Shown in pieces: positions 36,093 to 45,535 of a stretch of DNA of 64,000 nt. Position numbers and translations under genes: made by a program. This DNA comes from Blasia pusilla. Lineage: Eukaryota; Marchantiophyta; Marchantiopsida; Blasiales. The notes beneath the pieces are model-generated. The model had not been told where the DNA came from. It ran no database searches and saw only the letters and a program-made list of their open reading frames with translations. Numbering within the stretch: position 1 is the stretch's first letter; each line of letters starts with the position of its first letter. Location of the stretch: assembly GCA_050084515.1 (NCBI GenBank), contig CM114271.1, positions 63,922,001 to 63,986,000 of the forward strand. Direction: 5' to 3'.

Positions 36093-37897
36093 TGTCATGA
36101 CCATACGGATTATGTCGTAGAGTATAGCCTGGTAATAGAGGCCATACCTTATGCAGGGCCGTAGTGTCTAGGTAAGGATGCGGTTTCATACATAGGGTTG
36201 GGGGTTACTTCGTTGAGGGTGACTTTTCCAGTAGGGCTCGCCTTTAGGTTGGAGGATATAGTGTGGAGTGTACTCAAAGAACAGTTAGTTCTTTGAGTTG
36301 AGCCTGTTGCGTTGGGAGTTAGCCTTGGTAGTGAGTAGAGCTCTTGGCTATGGTGGTTCCCGCAAGCTTTGACCTGGATTCTCCTATTGTGGAGTGGGTT
36401 TGGCGCGATTGTATGTGATTCTATACATGTTTTATGACAGTAGGTCTTTCTCGGATTTCACTTAAAGAACTGGAGTAGATCGATGGTAGCTTCGATCGTG
36501 GATCAGTAGGATCTGTTTAGGATTGATTGTGTACTCAGCCGTGGATATTGGTGGCTTTTGGCCTATGTTAGAGGAATAGATATGGTGCGTGGTTGGATGG
36601 GAAAGAAACGCCTTGATGAGAGTTTTGCAACGCACTTTAGATCGCCAGATTTCGTCAAGGGAGTTGGAAGTTATCAAAGATTGAAGATTCTGGTTCATGT
36701 TGGACGGTTTTCGGATGTGGAGAGCTTGGAGTGCAGAAGCTATGTTTAAGTTCATCCAGATTGGGTGAGAGGTTCCTATTGCTACCTCTATTGTGATCTC
36801 ATATGAAGCTATCTGCCTGAGTGTATAGAGCGTTGCAGATTTCTGTGTGCATGAATGTGGGCGGAAGCGCTATCGAATTTGCAATTCTTGAGGTTTATGG
36901 AAAGCAAGTTTGTCTGATTTTTAGCTCGGAGTACAGAGCTCGGTTGTAGCTGATTTTTTGTGGAGAGATATCTATGGTGGCCAATTGAATTCTGGATGAA
37001 ACAGATTCAATTTTGGTGGAGGATTTGTGGAGTAATTGCAGGTTGGTTGGTGACTCGTCCGTTGTTGGGGTCGCCCTAGTTGGGCCTCTCTCCATAGCGA
37101 AGCATGGCAAAGTGTGGCGAATGGGGCATGTCTCGAGCATTTCTCGGCGTTTAGGCTTCGAGGAAACTCGTGGTAGCTCGGGGCGAGTGGGCGTGATAGG
37201 CGGAGTAGGGAGCAAGGAGCAAGCAAGCTTGCTTGCTTGAGCATGAGGCAATTTTTGCAGGATTTGTGAGTTGAGTGTTGCATAATTGGTCACCCATCTT
37301 TGGGCTATTATGCCTGGAAGACGCTTAACTGCTGAGTTCTCAAATATGCCAGTGTACACACTGGTGTAGCTCATTTGGTGTTATTTGGAGATGTGTTAGG
37401 CGCTTTATGCATCTCGGATTTTCGGTTGATGGAACTCTAGCGCATAGTACGGTGTGGCATCTCCATGCATGTGATATTTTTAGGTGTTGCGAGTGCGACT
37501 AGCACGTCATTGACCAGCGGCAGAGTAGCTATTGCGTTACAATTGTGTGGTTGGTTCAGTGGATTCAGGGGCGCCACGTTTGGTGGATTGTGTTACCTTG
37601 ATTTCCATTTGCGATTGGAGGATCGTCGTTGGACTTCCTGTGTTTGGATCCCCTCCATCGTTGCTTCTTGCTTGCGTGCCCATTTTTAGGGCTGACGCTG
37701 ATTTTCAAAGTAGTTTTACTCCTGTGTGCTATCGGTAGTGAGGTTGGAGTGATGACCAGTAGACCGCGGGAGGCTCCTTGTGGTGATGAGAGGTTAGGTT
37801 GCCCACACCCGTAACTAGTAGAGCTAGAATAGTACAGCGACATCGACGTCATTTGGTAACTTAGTGGTGGTGATTTGGTGGTGGTGCGGCATAGGCG
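36093..37897 (+). other. Copy 2: 5' leader with conserved hairpin
   Basis: Colinear with the leader of copy 1. A perfect hairpin of 11-bp stem and 5-nt loop lies at 36272-36298. A further palindrome AGCAAGCTTGCTT lies near 37225. Neither the first nor last 400 bases of the leader recur at the 3' end. I see no recognisable tRNA primer-binding site and no conserved ORF before 37898. Confidence 0.7.
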
Positions 37898-39271
37898 TTG
37901 GTTATCACGGAGCTGTCTAGTGGCGTGGTTGGGGACAATGGTGCGGACAGTGGTGGTTTTATACGGAGTGGATTGAGGTATCGGCTATCTTTTTCACTTC
38001 CGACGGTTGATGAAGAGGAGGACAAAGGTGTTCCAAACACCGAGTCTTCTACGTTGTTATCAAGTGTTGCAGCTCCATTGATTTGGGACATGGAGGGGAT
38101 GTACGGGGCCATGAAGGGCCCACGACGATACTCGGGTTGAGTTGGAGGACTTCATTCATGAGTTTGATACGTGGTGTGATATGCAGATGTTGAGGAACGC
38201 CACGTTGTTTACACCCTTCTTGGCTTGGAAGGGGTTGTTTCAGCACTTGGAGGGACCACCCATGGATGATAACCATGAGTTTAGGAGGGATTATGTTGTT
38301 GAGATTGAGGCGTGGAGACAATGTTGGTCTCCTAACTATGTGTCTATCATCCATGGTGGTATTGGTAGTAGTGCTCTTATTGTGTCCGCCAGCCCAATGT
38401 TAAGTGGTGCGAGTACGAGCCAGAGTGGGGGTACTAGTGGAGGTACCCATGGAGATACTAGTGGGGGTACTAGTGCCCCACCATCGTTGAGCCCGATTGC
38501 AGAATTCTTCAAGAGGTTGAAGAAGAACCATCAGGGAGTGAAGACAGAGAAATTTGAGGAGTCTTCAGGAACTTGAGCGAAAGACTGGTGAGAGTCTTCG
38601 TGAGGCATACACTCATATGCGACGTTTGATTTCAATTACCCAGGGTGTTACTGAGCTCAGGCAGTCCAGTTTTGGTATGGGATCTTGGACAGAGAGTTGG
38701 GCGGTAGGGTACGTGATGCTACTCTTATGAGTGATGATTCACCCGCATTGGCCCATGTGTTTGCTCTATCTAAGAAAATTGAACTTAACATGGTGGAGGA
38801 GAGGGTGGTGACATCCGCATTCAGTAGGGATACAACTACTACTTCTCATGTTGAGCAGTCCATCTCACAATCTCGTAGTAGTGGTGGTGGTAGTAGTAGT
38901 GGGAGTCGTGGGGGGTACACACAACCTCAGGTAGGTTCTAGAGGGACACTTGGGCAGAGACCATTGCCTTCATTTGCTGCCCCACAGCAAGGACAGTCAT
39001 GTTGGACATGTGGAGGTGATCATGTCATGAGGTTTTGTCCCCAAAAGGATGGGAGACGAACTTTGGATGATGGACCTCAGTCAGCCCCAACTCAGTGTGA
39101 TCATTGTGGGAGACAAGGTCATCCTTGAGAGCGTTGCTTTGATCTTCATCTGGAGTCGAGATCAGGCCGCGGCCGTGGTAGAGTAGCTCCGAGAGGCCAA
39201 GGTGGTAGAGCCCACAGTGCTGGAGAGATCCAGCACTGTGGGCTCTCCAACCTGCGCTTGGAGAGCCCACA
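37898..39271 (+). pseudogene. Copy 2: gag
   Basis: Starts at 37898 (MVITELSSGVVGDNGADSGG), conserved with copy 1. A frame change at about 38141 leads to the capsid region (FIHEFDTWCDMQMLRNATLF ... AEFFKRLKKNHQGVKTEK). Another break lies near 38576, then come the dimer-like and nucleocapsid parts. Both CCHC knuckles keep their ligands (CWTCGGDHVMRFC and CDHCGRQGHP, then a stop, then ERC). An RGG-type stretch follows but is disrupted by a snap-back duplication at 39207-39246. Confidence 0.8.
39207..39246. repeat. Perfect 17-bp inverted duplication (snap-back) in copy 2
   Basis: AGAGCCCACAGTGCTGG (39207-39223), a 6-base spacer, then its exact reverse complement (39230-39246). A third partial copy in the original orientation lies at about 39262-39274. 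Copy 1 has an ordinary RGG-coding sequence here, so the foldback arose in copy 2 or its parent. Confidence 0.85.
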
Positions 39272-40350
39272 GTGGCTGCCCCTACCACTACGACAGAGTC
39301 AGCTATGGCTGCCAGGATTGATCAGTTGGAGCAGAGGTTGTCTACTATGGCTGATATCCAACATAGAGCAGGTTTGGGAGCAGGGGCTTCCACCTCTTAT
39401 GGAGGGGATGATCTCTCTTATATGGCGAGTGCAAAGACAGTTGAGGCATCAAGCTGCGATTATTTGAGAGGAGCCACTCGGGCGTCAGAGCCACGTGATG
39501 CTACTGTGGAGTTGGACCCACAGAGGGGTGAGGTTGGGAGGCAGGCTAGTCTCCCCCAGTCATTCTTGTTGTCTGAGGTGCTTAGGACTCCATCCATGAT
39601 TACTACGCAGACTATTGAGCCTATAATGGGGACTAGGGCATCTACATCGCGTGTAGTAGACACAGATGCAAAATCCAATGCAGTATTGCGGATGGCAACT
39701 TCAGTGTTGGGATCCCCACTATTTTCAACCACAGAGTTGATGGCCTTAGGAGTTGACTTAGCTCATGTATTTCAGCTAGCAGCCACGTTGTGTGAACGTG
39801 GGAGTGTTACTGCTATACGTGCTGGGGTGGATGAGGGTGTTGCGGTGGAGCAACCCTCTATGTCAGGTGTAGCATTGAGTACCAATGCTATTTGGCAGAC
39901 AACAGCGGCAAAGATGGATGCATTACCAGCTCGGCCAGCCATTGATCGTGAGAGGCTTACACCTGGTGTATGTATGTTGGACAACCTGAGTGGGATATTC
40001 CGATTGGTGAGTCCTACAGGACATGTGTATAGACCAGATAGAGTCTTGTTAGACTCTGGTGCCCAACCTTTGATGTTGGGAAAGGCGGCATATATTGGTT
40101 TGGATATTCGGAGGTCAGAGCTTGAGCCTTGCCCATTCTAGATTTAGACATCACTTGGAGGAGCCAATGATAGGTCTCATTTCATGACACGGGAGAAGTT
40201 GTCTGTACAGTTGAGACCAGATCATGCGACTGCTGATAGCTCCAGCTTGGGAGTACGTGCAGTGGTCACATCAGCCAAGTCATATGATGTACTAGTTGGA
40301 GGAGCAGTATTGTACCCGATGGGTTTTCAGATGGACTACTGGACTGAGAC
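39272..40350 (+). pseudogene. Copy 2: linker and retropepsin-like protease
   Basis: Open from 39272 to an in-frame stop at 40139-40141, then open again in the same frame. The linker holds a heptad-like segment (AARIDQLEQRLSTMADIQ) and the conserved RMATSVLGSPLF block. The protease active site is DSG at 40052-40060 (RVLLDSGAQPLMLG), with SYDVLVGGAVLYPMGF at about 40280 as the second retropepsin hallmark. Length and motif spacing fit a gypsy protease. One stop codon is the only visible break. Confidence 0.8.
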
Positions 40351-40761
40351 AGCGTCTTATAGACGTGGTTGGAATTTCGGGGATGGATGTATGAGCCAGG
40401 TTCCTGTGAGATTTATTTATGGGGCTGGACCAGGTGGGTCTTCCCCAACAGTGTTAGCATCGGTGGCTGGTTTTAGTGGAGTAGTCACTTGGCCAGGAGA
40501 CTTTTTGGAGGGTAACCTTTCTACTATGGATTCTCCTGTGCATGAGGAGGTAGAGGAGGTCCCTAGTTTTGTAGCAATGGTATCTTCATCGTTGGATGTG
40601 CCATTTTGGAGTCCAGGCGGTGCACTACGGCAGGAGGCATATCGCCTAGTGCAGGAGGCTTGGTGTGAGACTGTTATACCTCACGATGAAGAGGAGGCTC
40701 CACGGCGGACTCCTACTTCTAGTCCAGTTGGGTTATCCCCTTTGGATACTACATCCATTGT

Positions 40762-40832
40762 ATGCCCTCCGGCGGACACTGCCATACAATGGCAGTATCA
40801 CCCATTGTATGGCAGTATCCGCCGGAGGGCAT
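40762..40832. repeat. 31-bp inverted duplication (snap-back) before methyltransferase motif I in copy 2
   Basis: Arms 40762-40792 and 40802-40832 are reverse complements with one mismatch and a 9-base loop. In copy 1 only the right arm exists, so the left arm is an inverted extra copy of the adjacent sequence. It shifts the frame just ahead of motif I. Confidence 0.9.
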
Positions 40833-42008
40833 TTGTATGTTAGATATCTTTGGTGGGATTAGCACTGGTTTGGCTGCAGTGTTGCAGGCCAGTATTCCTG
40901 TGCGGAGATACGTGTATGTGGAGCGGGATGAGACGGCCCAGAGAGTCTTATCCCGACATATTGGTCTGTTGATGCGGAGATCTCGTGAGTTGTTACCGCC
41001 ATTAGTGTGGGTGTCAGCGTGCTTTGCCGTCACACATTGCATTGTTGGGAGCGCAGGACCTTGAGAGGGTTGGTCCTGTGGATTTGGTGATTGTTGGATG
41101 GCCATGTCGGGGTCATACACGTGCAGGTCGTGGTGAGGGATTACACGACCCTAGATCTCGATTGTTTTGGGAGATGTTGCGTGTGTTATGACATCTTCAA
41201 GTTCATCAGGCACGTGCTCCAGCTTACATTCTGGAGAATGTTCCATTTTTGGATGACACTCGGACGTGGATGATGGCGAGTGTTCATGAGGTGCGGTCTT
41301 GGATTGGACCAGCGGTGTTGTTGGATGCAGCGCGAGTTGGCTCGCGTGCACATCATCCATGCTTGTGGTGGACAAACTTCTTGCCTAGGGAGGTTGTACG
41401 TCGAGCATATGATGCAGTGCAGCGGGATCCTTGCCTTACAGTGGATAGTATCTTGGATACTGGGCGACTTTCTTAGGTAGTGAGGGTTATTGATCGGCCA
41501 CCCATGGAAATGGTGAACGGTGTGGGGCACCCTAGGATGGCACTACCCATATTTGTGAGTTTTCCCTCATCACATGCCTACAGGGAAGGTGGTACCGGGC
41601 TTGTATGGGATTCTCATGTGCGACAATTGGTGGAGCCTAACGGTGATGAGAGAGAGCGTGCGATGGGATTTGCTACTGGTCTGACAACGGTTGCTTCCAT
41701 TTCTGAGGCTTCACGACGTCATGTGTTGGGTCCAGAATTGTTTGACCTGGATTTTGAGTCTTGGTATGGCCAAGCAGCGTCGGCTTCGGACTATGTCTGT
41801 GGATCTTCCACCCCTTGTCATGAGCTCGATGGCTACCAGGACGGTAGAGGCATCGGCTAGGGGCGAGGAGAGTAGTATTTTGCATCCTTGGAGTAAATGG
41901 GATTTAATGGCTAGGCATGTGGAGTTGGTTGCTCATGTTGGTGGACGTGTTATTTGCTCAAATGATGGTGTAGCTAAGGGTGTACCATCTTGTGAGGGGG
42001 TTGCATAG
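40820..42008 (+). pseudogene. Copy 2: C5-cytosine DNA methyltransferase domain, catalytic motifs retained
   Basis: Motifs appear in canonical, unpermuted order. Motif I is LDIFGGISTG (from 40840). Motif II is YVYVERDETA. Motif IV is VGWPC, with the catalytic Cys codon at 41105-41107, preceded by DLVI and followed by GHTRAGRGEGLHDPRSRLFW. Motif VI is LENVP (ENV at 41234-41242). Motif VIII is a WWTN block. TRD/IX is FVSFPSSHAYR, and X is ERERAMGF ... SEASRRHVLG. The DPRS-LFWE and ERxxxxGF text is closest in style to the DNMT3/DRM group. The motif order is DNMT3-like and not the rearranged order of plant DRM. The enzyme would methylate cytosine at C5. Breaks: frame changes at about 41000-41050 and 41860, and a stop at about 41190. 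In motif VIII, arginines are replaced (AHHPCLWWTN). Confidence 0.88.
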
Positions 42009-42014
42009 CAGCCA

Positions 42015-43832
42015 ATGGCGTCATCCTCTCCCTCTACTGTGCCAATGGAGGAGACTTGGGAGCCATTACTTGGGCCCAAGCTTACGGGAGGTGAGAAACG
42101 TTGCTTGATACAGTTCCTACGTGCTTATAGGAGTTGTTTTGCCTTTAACATGAAGGAGTTGGGTGCTTTGGTTGGACCCGCTATATGGATTGATTTGGCT
42201 AGTGATACGCCAATCTTCCGTCGTCCCTATCGATATAGTGATATGGAGAGGGACCTGATTCAGAGTAGGACGTTGGAACTTTTGGAGGTTGGATTAGTGG
42301 AGTTGTCGCATGGAGAGTATGCATCAACCACTATCATGCCTGCTAAAAATGATGTGCATGGCAACTACACAGATTGGCGGATGTGTGGAGATTACCGTCC
42401 TATCAATCGGCATACCAAGGTCGATAGGTATGCCATGCCTACACCTGAGGAGATCTTTGATGTGGTGGGAGAGGCCAAGATTTTCAGTATTTTGGATCTT
42501 CGGGCATGATACAATCAGTTGCCGATTCGAGAGAGTGACAAGGCCAAGACAGCATTTTGGGGTGTCAATTCTCATGGCAAGGATTGTTTGTACGAGTGGA
42601 AATTCTTACCCTTTGGGTTGAAGAATGCACCTGCCCAGTTTCGGAGAGTGATGCACAGGATCCTAGCATGGTTGGATTTTGTTCGGTATTACATTAATGA
42701 TATCTTGGTGTTCAATAACACGGTGGAGGAGCATCAGATACATTTGCAAATTGTGTTTGAGCGGTTGAAAGCTCATGGTCTACGTTTGCATCTAGGAAAG
42801 TGTAAGTTCTTCCATGAGGATGTTGAGTACTTCGGTCATGTGATCTATCCAGGTGGTTTGGGAGTTCAGCAAGCAAAGGTGGAGGCTATTGCACTTATTC
42901 CTTGTCTGGTAGATGTGAGTAGAGTTCGGGCATTAATGGGATTGGCGAACTACTATCGGAGGTATGTGAAGGGATTTAGTGCTTTGGCCAAGCCTTTGAA
43001 GCAATTGCGGAAATCAGATCAAGAGTGGCACTGGGGAAATGATCAGGAGAGAGCTTTTGTGGAGCTCAAGGCCCAGTAGATGGCCGCGCCTTTCTTGAGG
43101 AGACCTATCAAAGAGCGCCCATTTCAGTTGCACACTGATTGGAGTATGTTGGGACTTGAAGCGGTGTTGACACAACATGATGATGAGCACATGGAGTTTG
43201 TGGTGGCCTATGCAAGTTGTTCAAATAATGCAGCGAAGTCACGCTATAGTTCATATGAGGGAGAGTGCTTCGCAATAGTGCGGGCTGTGGTACACTTTAG
43301 GTGTTACTTGTTTGGCACACAGTTTACCCTTGTTACTGATCATCAGCCGCTCAAGTGGTTGATGGAGTCTGAAAAGCTTACACGGAAGCTTGCACGGTGG
43401 GCTCTTATCTTACAAGAGTATGACTTCCAGGTGGTACATAGACCTGGAGTGGCCAACCTTGATGTTGATGGGTTGAGTAGGAACCCATGTACTAGCCAAG
43501 AGGATGCAATTGGGGCTAGATGGCATAGCGAGGTTGATAAGGAGATGGTGCCTGGTTGGCATGCATCCGCCTTTTTATGTTGGTTAGGGGTAGACTCTAG
43601 TATGGAGGACCACATGACATCTTACTCTAGTCAGAGGGTAGATGGCCAGCCTTCAGATCCTAAGGTTGGAGATGGTAGTACGGATCAGCATGATATTCAT
43701 GATGATGCGTTGTTGTTGGAGTTCCTACGGACCAGTAGGGTGCCAGACATAGTGAGTGCCAAGCAGCGAGACCGTGTTCTTCAACGTGCTAGGAGGTATC
43801 GATTGGAGGGAACACATATTCTCCGTGTGTAG
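42015..43832 (+). pseudogene. Copy 2: reverse transcriptase and RNase H
   Basis: A single frame with a few stops (after 42509, at 43077-43079, at 43830). RT blocks: DWRMCGDYRPINRHTKVD, SILDLRA, FLPFGLKNAPAQF. The active site reads YIND (about 42690-42701) where copy 1 has YIDD; the first catalytic Asp is Asn here. GKCKFFHEDVEYFGHVI and YYRRYVKGFS follow. RNase H starts at about 43120 (LHTDWSMLGLEAVLTQ) with YSSYEGECFAIVRAV and TDHQPLKWLM, then the tether region DVDGLSRNP. Order and motifs are Ty3/gypsy. Confidence 0.9.
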
Positions 43833-43850
43833 GAGGATGGTAGAGTACGA

Positions 43851-44654
43851 GTGGTGCCGCATTTGGCTCAGAGAGAGCGCATTGTGCGACATGCCCATGA
43901 GGAGTTGGGACATTTTTGGGTAAAGCGTACGTATAGCTTACTCCTTAGCCAATATTGGTGGCGTGGCATGCATACTCAGGTGCAGCAGTTGGTATCACAT
44001 TGTATGGTTTGTGACCAAGTGAGGGCATTATTCAATGCCACTACACCATAGTTACACCCCTTGTCTATTATGGGATTGGATTACCGTTGGAGTGTGGACT
44101 TTGCGGGACCTTTACCGTTGATTGTACGACATCATCGATATGTGTTGGTGATGGTGTAGCACTTCTCCAAGTGGATTGAGTTGGTGGCATTACCTGACAA
44201 GGCAAGTAAGGGAACGGCGTATGCATTTCTTGATAGAGTGCTTAGTCATTTTGGTGCACCAACTGAGGTGCTCACCGACCAGGGTACAGAGTTTCAGGGT
44301 GAGTTTCAAGTCTTGTGTGACAAGGCATTGATTGATAATCAGACCACGTCTCGAGATCATCCAGAGGCAGATGGTTTGGCTGAGCATGTGGTTCAGACGG
44401 TGAAGAGGGCATTGTGCAAGTATGGCCTCCACAAGGGGCATCTTGGAGACTGGGATATTCAGTTGCCATGGTTAGCCATGGGGTATAGGTTCAGTCGCCA
44501 AGCATCCTTGGCTTCCTTCTTACCTTATTTTCTATTATACGCCCGAGATCCAGACTTGCCAACAGAAATTCGTTGGGAGTCTAGTAAGGTGGTGAACCTT
44601 GATTACCGAGAGATATGGATGAGAGTGTGTTCTCAGCGGGCAGAGCTCTTTTAG
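43851..44654 (+). pseudogene. Copy 2: integrase
   Basis: The HHCC zinc motif (HAHEELGHFWVKRTY ... HCMVC) is at 43885-44010. The catalytic core has WSVDFAGPL (first Asp, about 44095), TDQGTEF (second Asp, about 44275) and HPEADGLAEHVV (Glu, about 44360-44390). Stops at about 44050 and 44158 and one after 44654 break it. The two-copy evidence of exact ends and 4-bp duplications shows that an integrase of this family acted on these termini. Confidence 0.88.
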
Positions 44655-44707
44655 AGAGTTATGCCAACAGCCTTTGAGAATCTTGCCATTGCTCAACACA
44701 GGATACA

Positions 44708-45133
44708 TTGCGGTATGCAACCATTTGGGATGGAGGTTATCGACCATCGATTCGTAGGTTCCATGTGGGGGACTATGTCTATTTGCAGCAGATTGCACCG
44801 ACAACGTTGGATGTGACGGCAGACCGTACTATTTTACGAGTGCGAGAGGTGTTAGCTTCTGGAGTTCTCATGTTGGAGGGTCGTGATGGAGTTGTTTGGA
44901 AGGACCATGTGCGTAATTGTGCGCCATGTCATCTTCCAAATGTGGATGGTATTGTTGACCCAAGTTTAGCCATGGTACGTGCTAGCTTGAGGTGCATGTT
45001 GTGTGGGTCTGTTGGTAACGCAACCGGTATGTTGGTATGTGATTGGTGTTCTAGGGGTTGGCACATGATGTGTTTGACTCCACGTATGGATGTTGTTCCT
45101 ACTGGAAGGTGGGTTTGTCCTCGATGTACTTAG
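44708..45133 (+). pseudogene. Copy 2: GPY/F-like module and C-terminal PHD finger
   Basis: FHVGDYVYLQQ and VLMLEGRDGVVWKDHV form the module that follows gypsy integrase cores. The PHD finger occupies 44987-45133: CMLC, CDWC, a GWHMMC pair and CPRC, then the stop. All eight zinc ligands are present. It takes the place where chromovirus elements carry a chromodomain. Frame differs from the integrase upstream because of a shift near 44700. Confidence 0.87.
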
Positions 45134-45531
45134 CAGGGGTAGATGACTTGGTCTTTGCATGATATGGATTACAAATGTGCGACTAACAATGGGGCAACCT
45201 AGCACATGGCCTTCTGATTCGTGCATCCACGAAGGTATATAGCATGTAGTAGATATATAGGGCTACTTGGGAGTTAGAGGGACCTAACCGCCAGTTAGGG
45301 GGGCGAGTTGTGGTACACTTGTATTTGTGTATGCTCTCGTCTATCCACGAAGGTGTATAGCATGTAGTAGATATATAGGGCTACCTGGGAGTTAGAGGGA
45401 CCTAATCGCCAGTTAGGGGGGACGAGTTGTGGTACACTTGTATTTATGTATGCTCTCGTCTATGTTATGTATGTATGTGAGTATGGTATGTCAGCGATGT
45501 ATGTTGTATGACGATGTGGATTCGCACGACA
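45134..45531 (+). other. Copy 2: 3' tail with tandem duplication
   Basis: Non-coding tail from the PHD stop to the terminus. A unit of about 118 bases (45227-45343) is repeated directly (45344-45465). It includes CACGAAGGT(A/G)TATAGCATG and GGGAGTTAGAGGGACCTAA. Copy 1 has the unit once (about 3890-4020). The terminal 27 bases (45505-45531) resemble the 5' terminus in direct orientation. Confidence 0.8.
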
Positions 45532-45535
45532 ATAG
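45532..45535. repeat. Target site duplication of element copy 2 (ATAG), right
   Basis: Follows the element terminus. Matches 36089-36092. Confidence 0.9.

Larger units (their letters stand above)
36093..45531 (+). mobile_element. DNMT- and PHD-encoding gypsy-like retroelement, copy 2 (9439 bp, defective)
   Basis: Inserted in the copia reverse transcriptase with 4-bp duplications (ATAG). 5' end TGTCATGACCATACGGATT; 3' end GTGGATTCGCACGACA. Order: leader 36093-37897, gag, protease, acidic linker, C5 methyltransferase, reverse transcriptase, RNase H, integrase, GPY/F-like module, PHD finger, 398-base tail. The tail does not recur in the leader, so no LTRs are evident. The ends share only an imperfect direct motif of about 25 bp (TGT(C)ATGAC-AT-GGATT...ATG-C) and inverted TGTC/GACA tips. 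Many frameshifts and stops are present, so it is not autonomous now. It keeps the methyltransferase block that copy 1 lost. Confidence 0.92.

Noticed and set aside
36093-36300. First 200 bases of copy 2 as an LTR
   Set aside because: No second copy was found near the 3' end of either element. Only the short terminal motif is shared.
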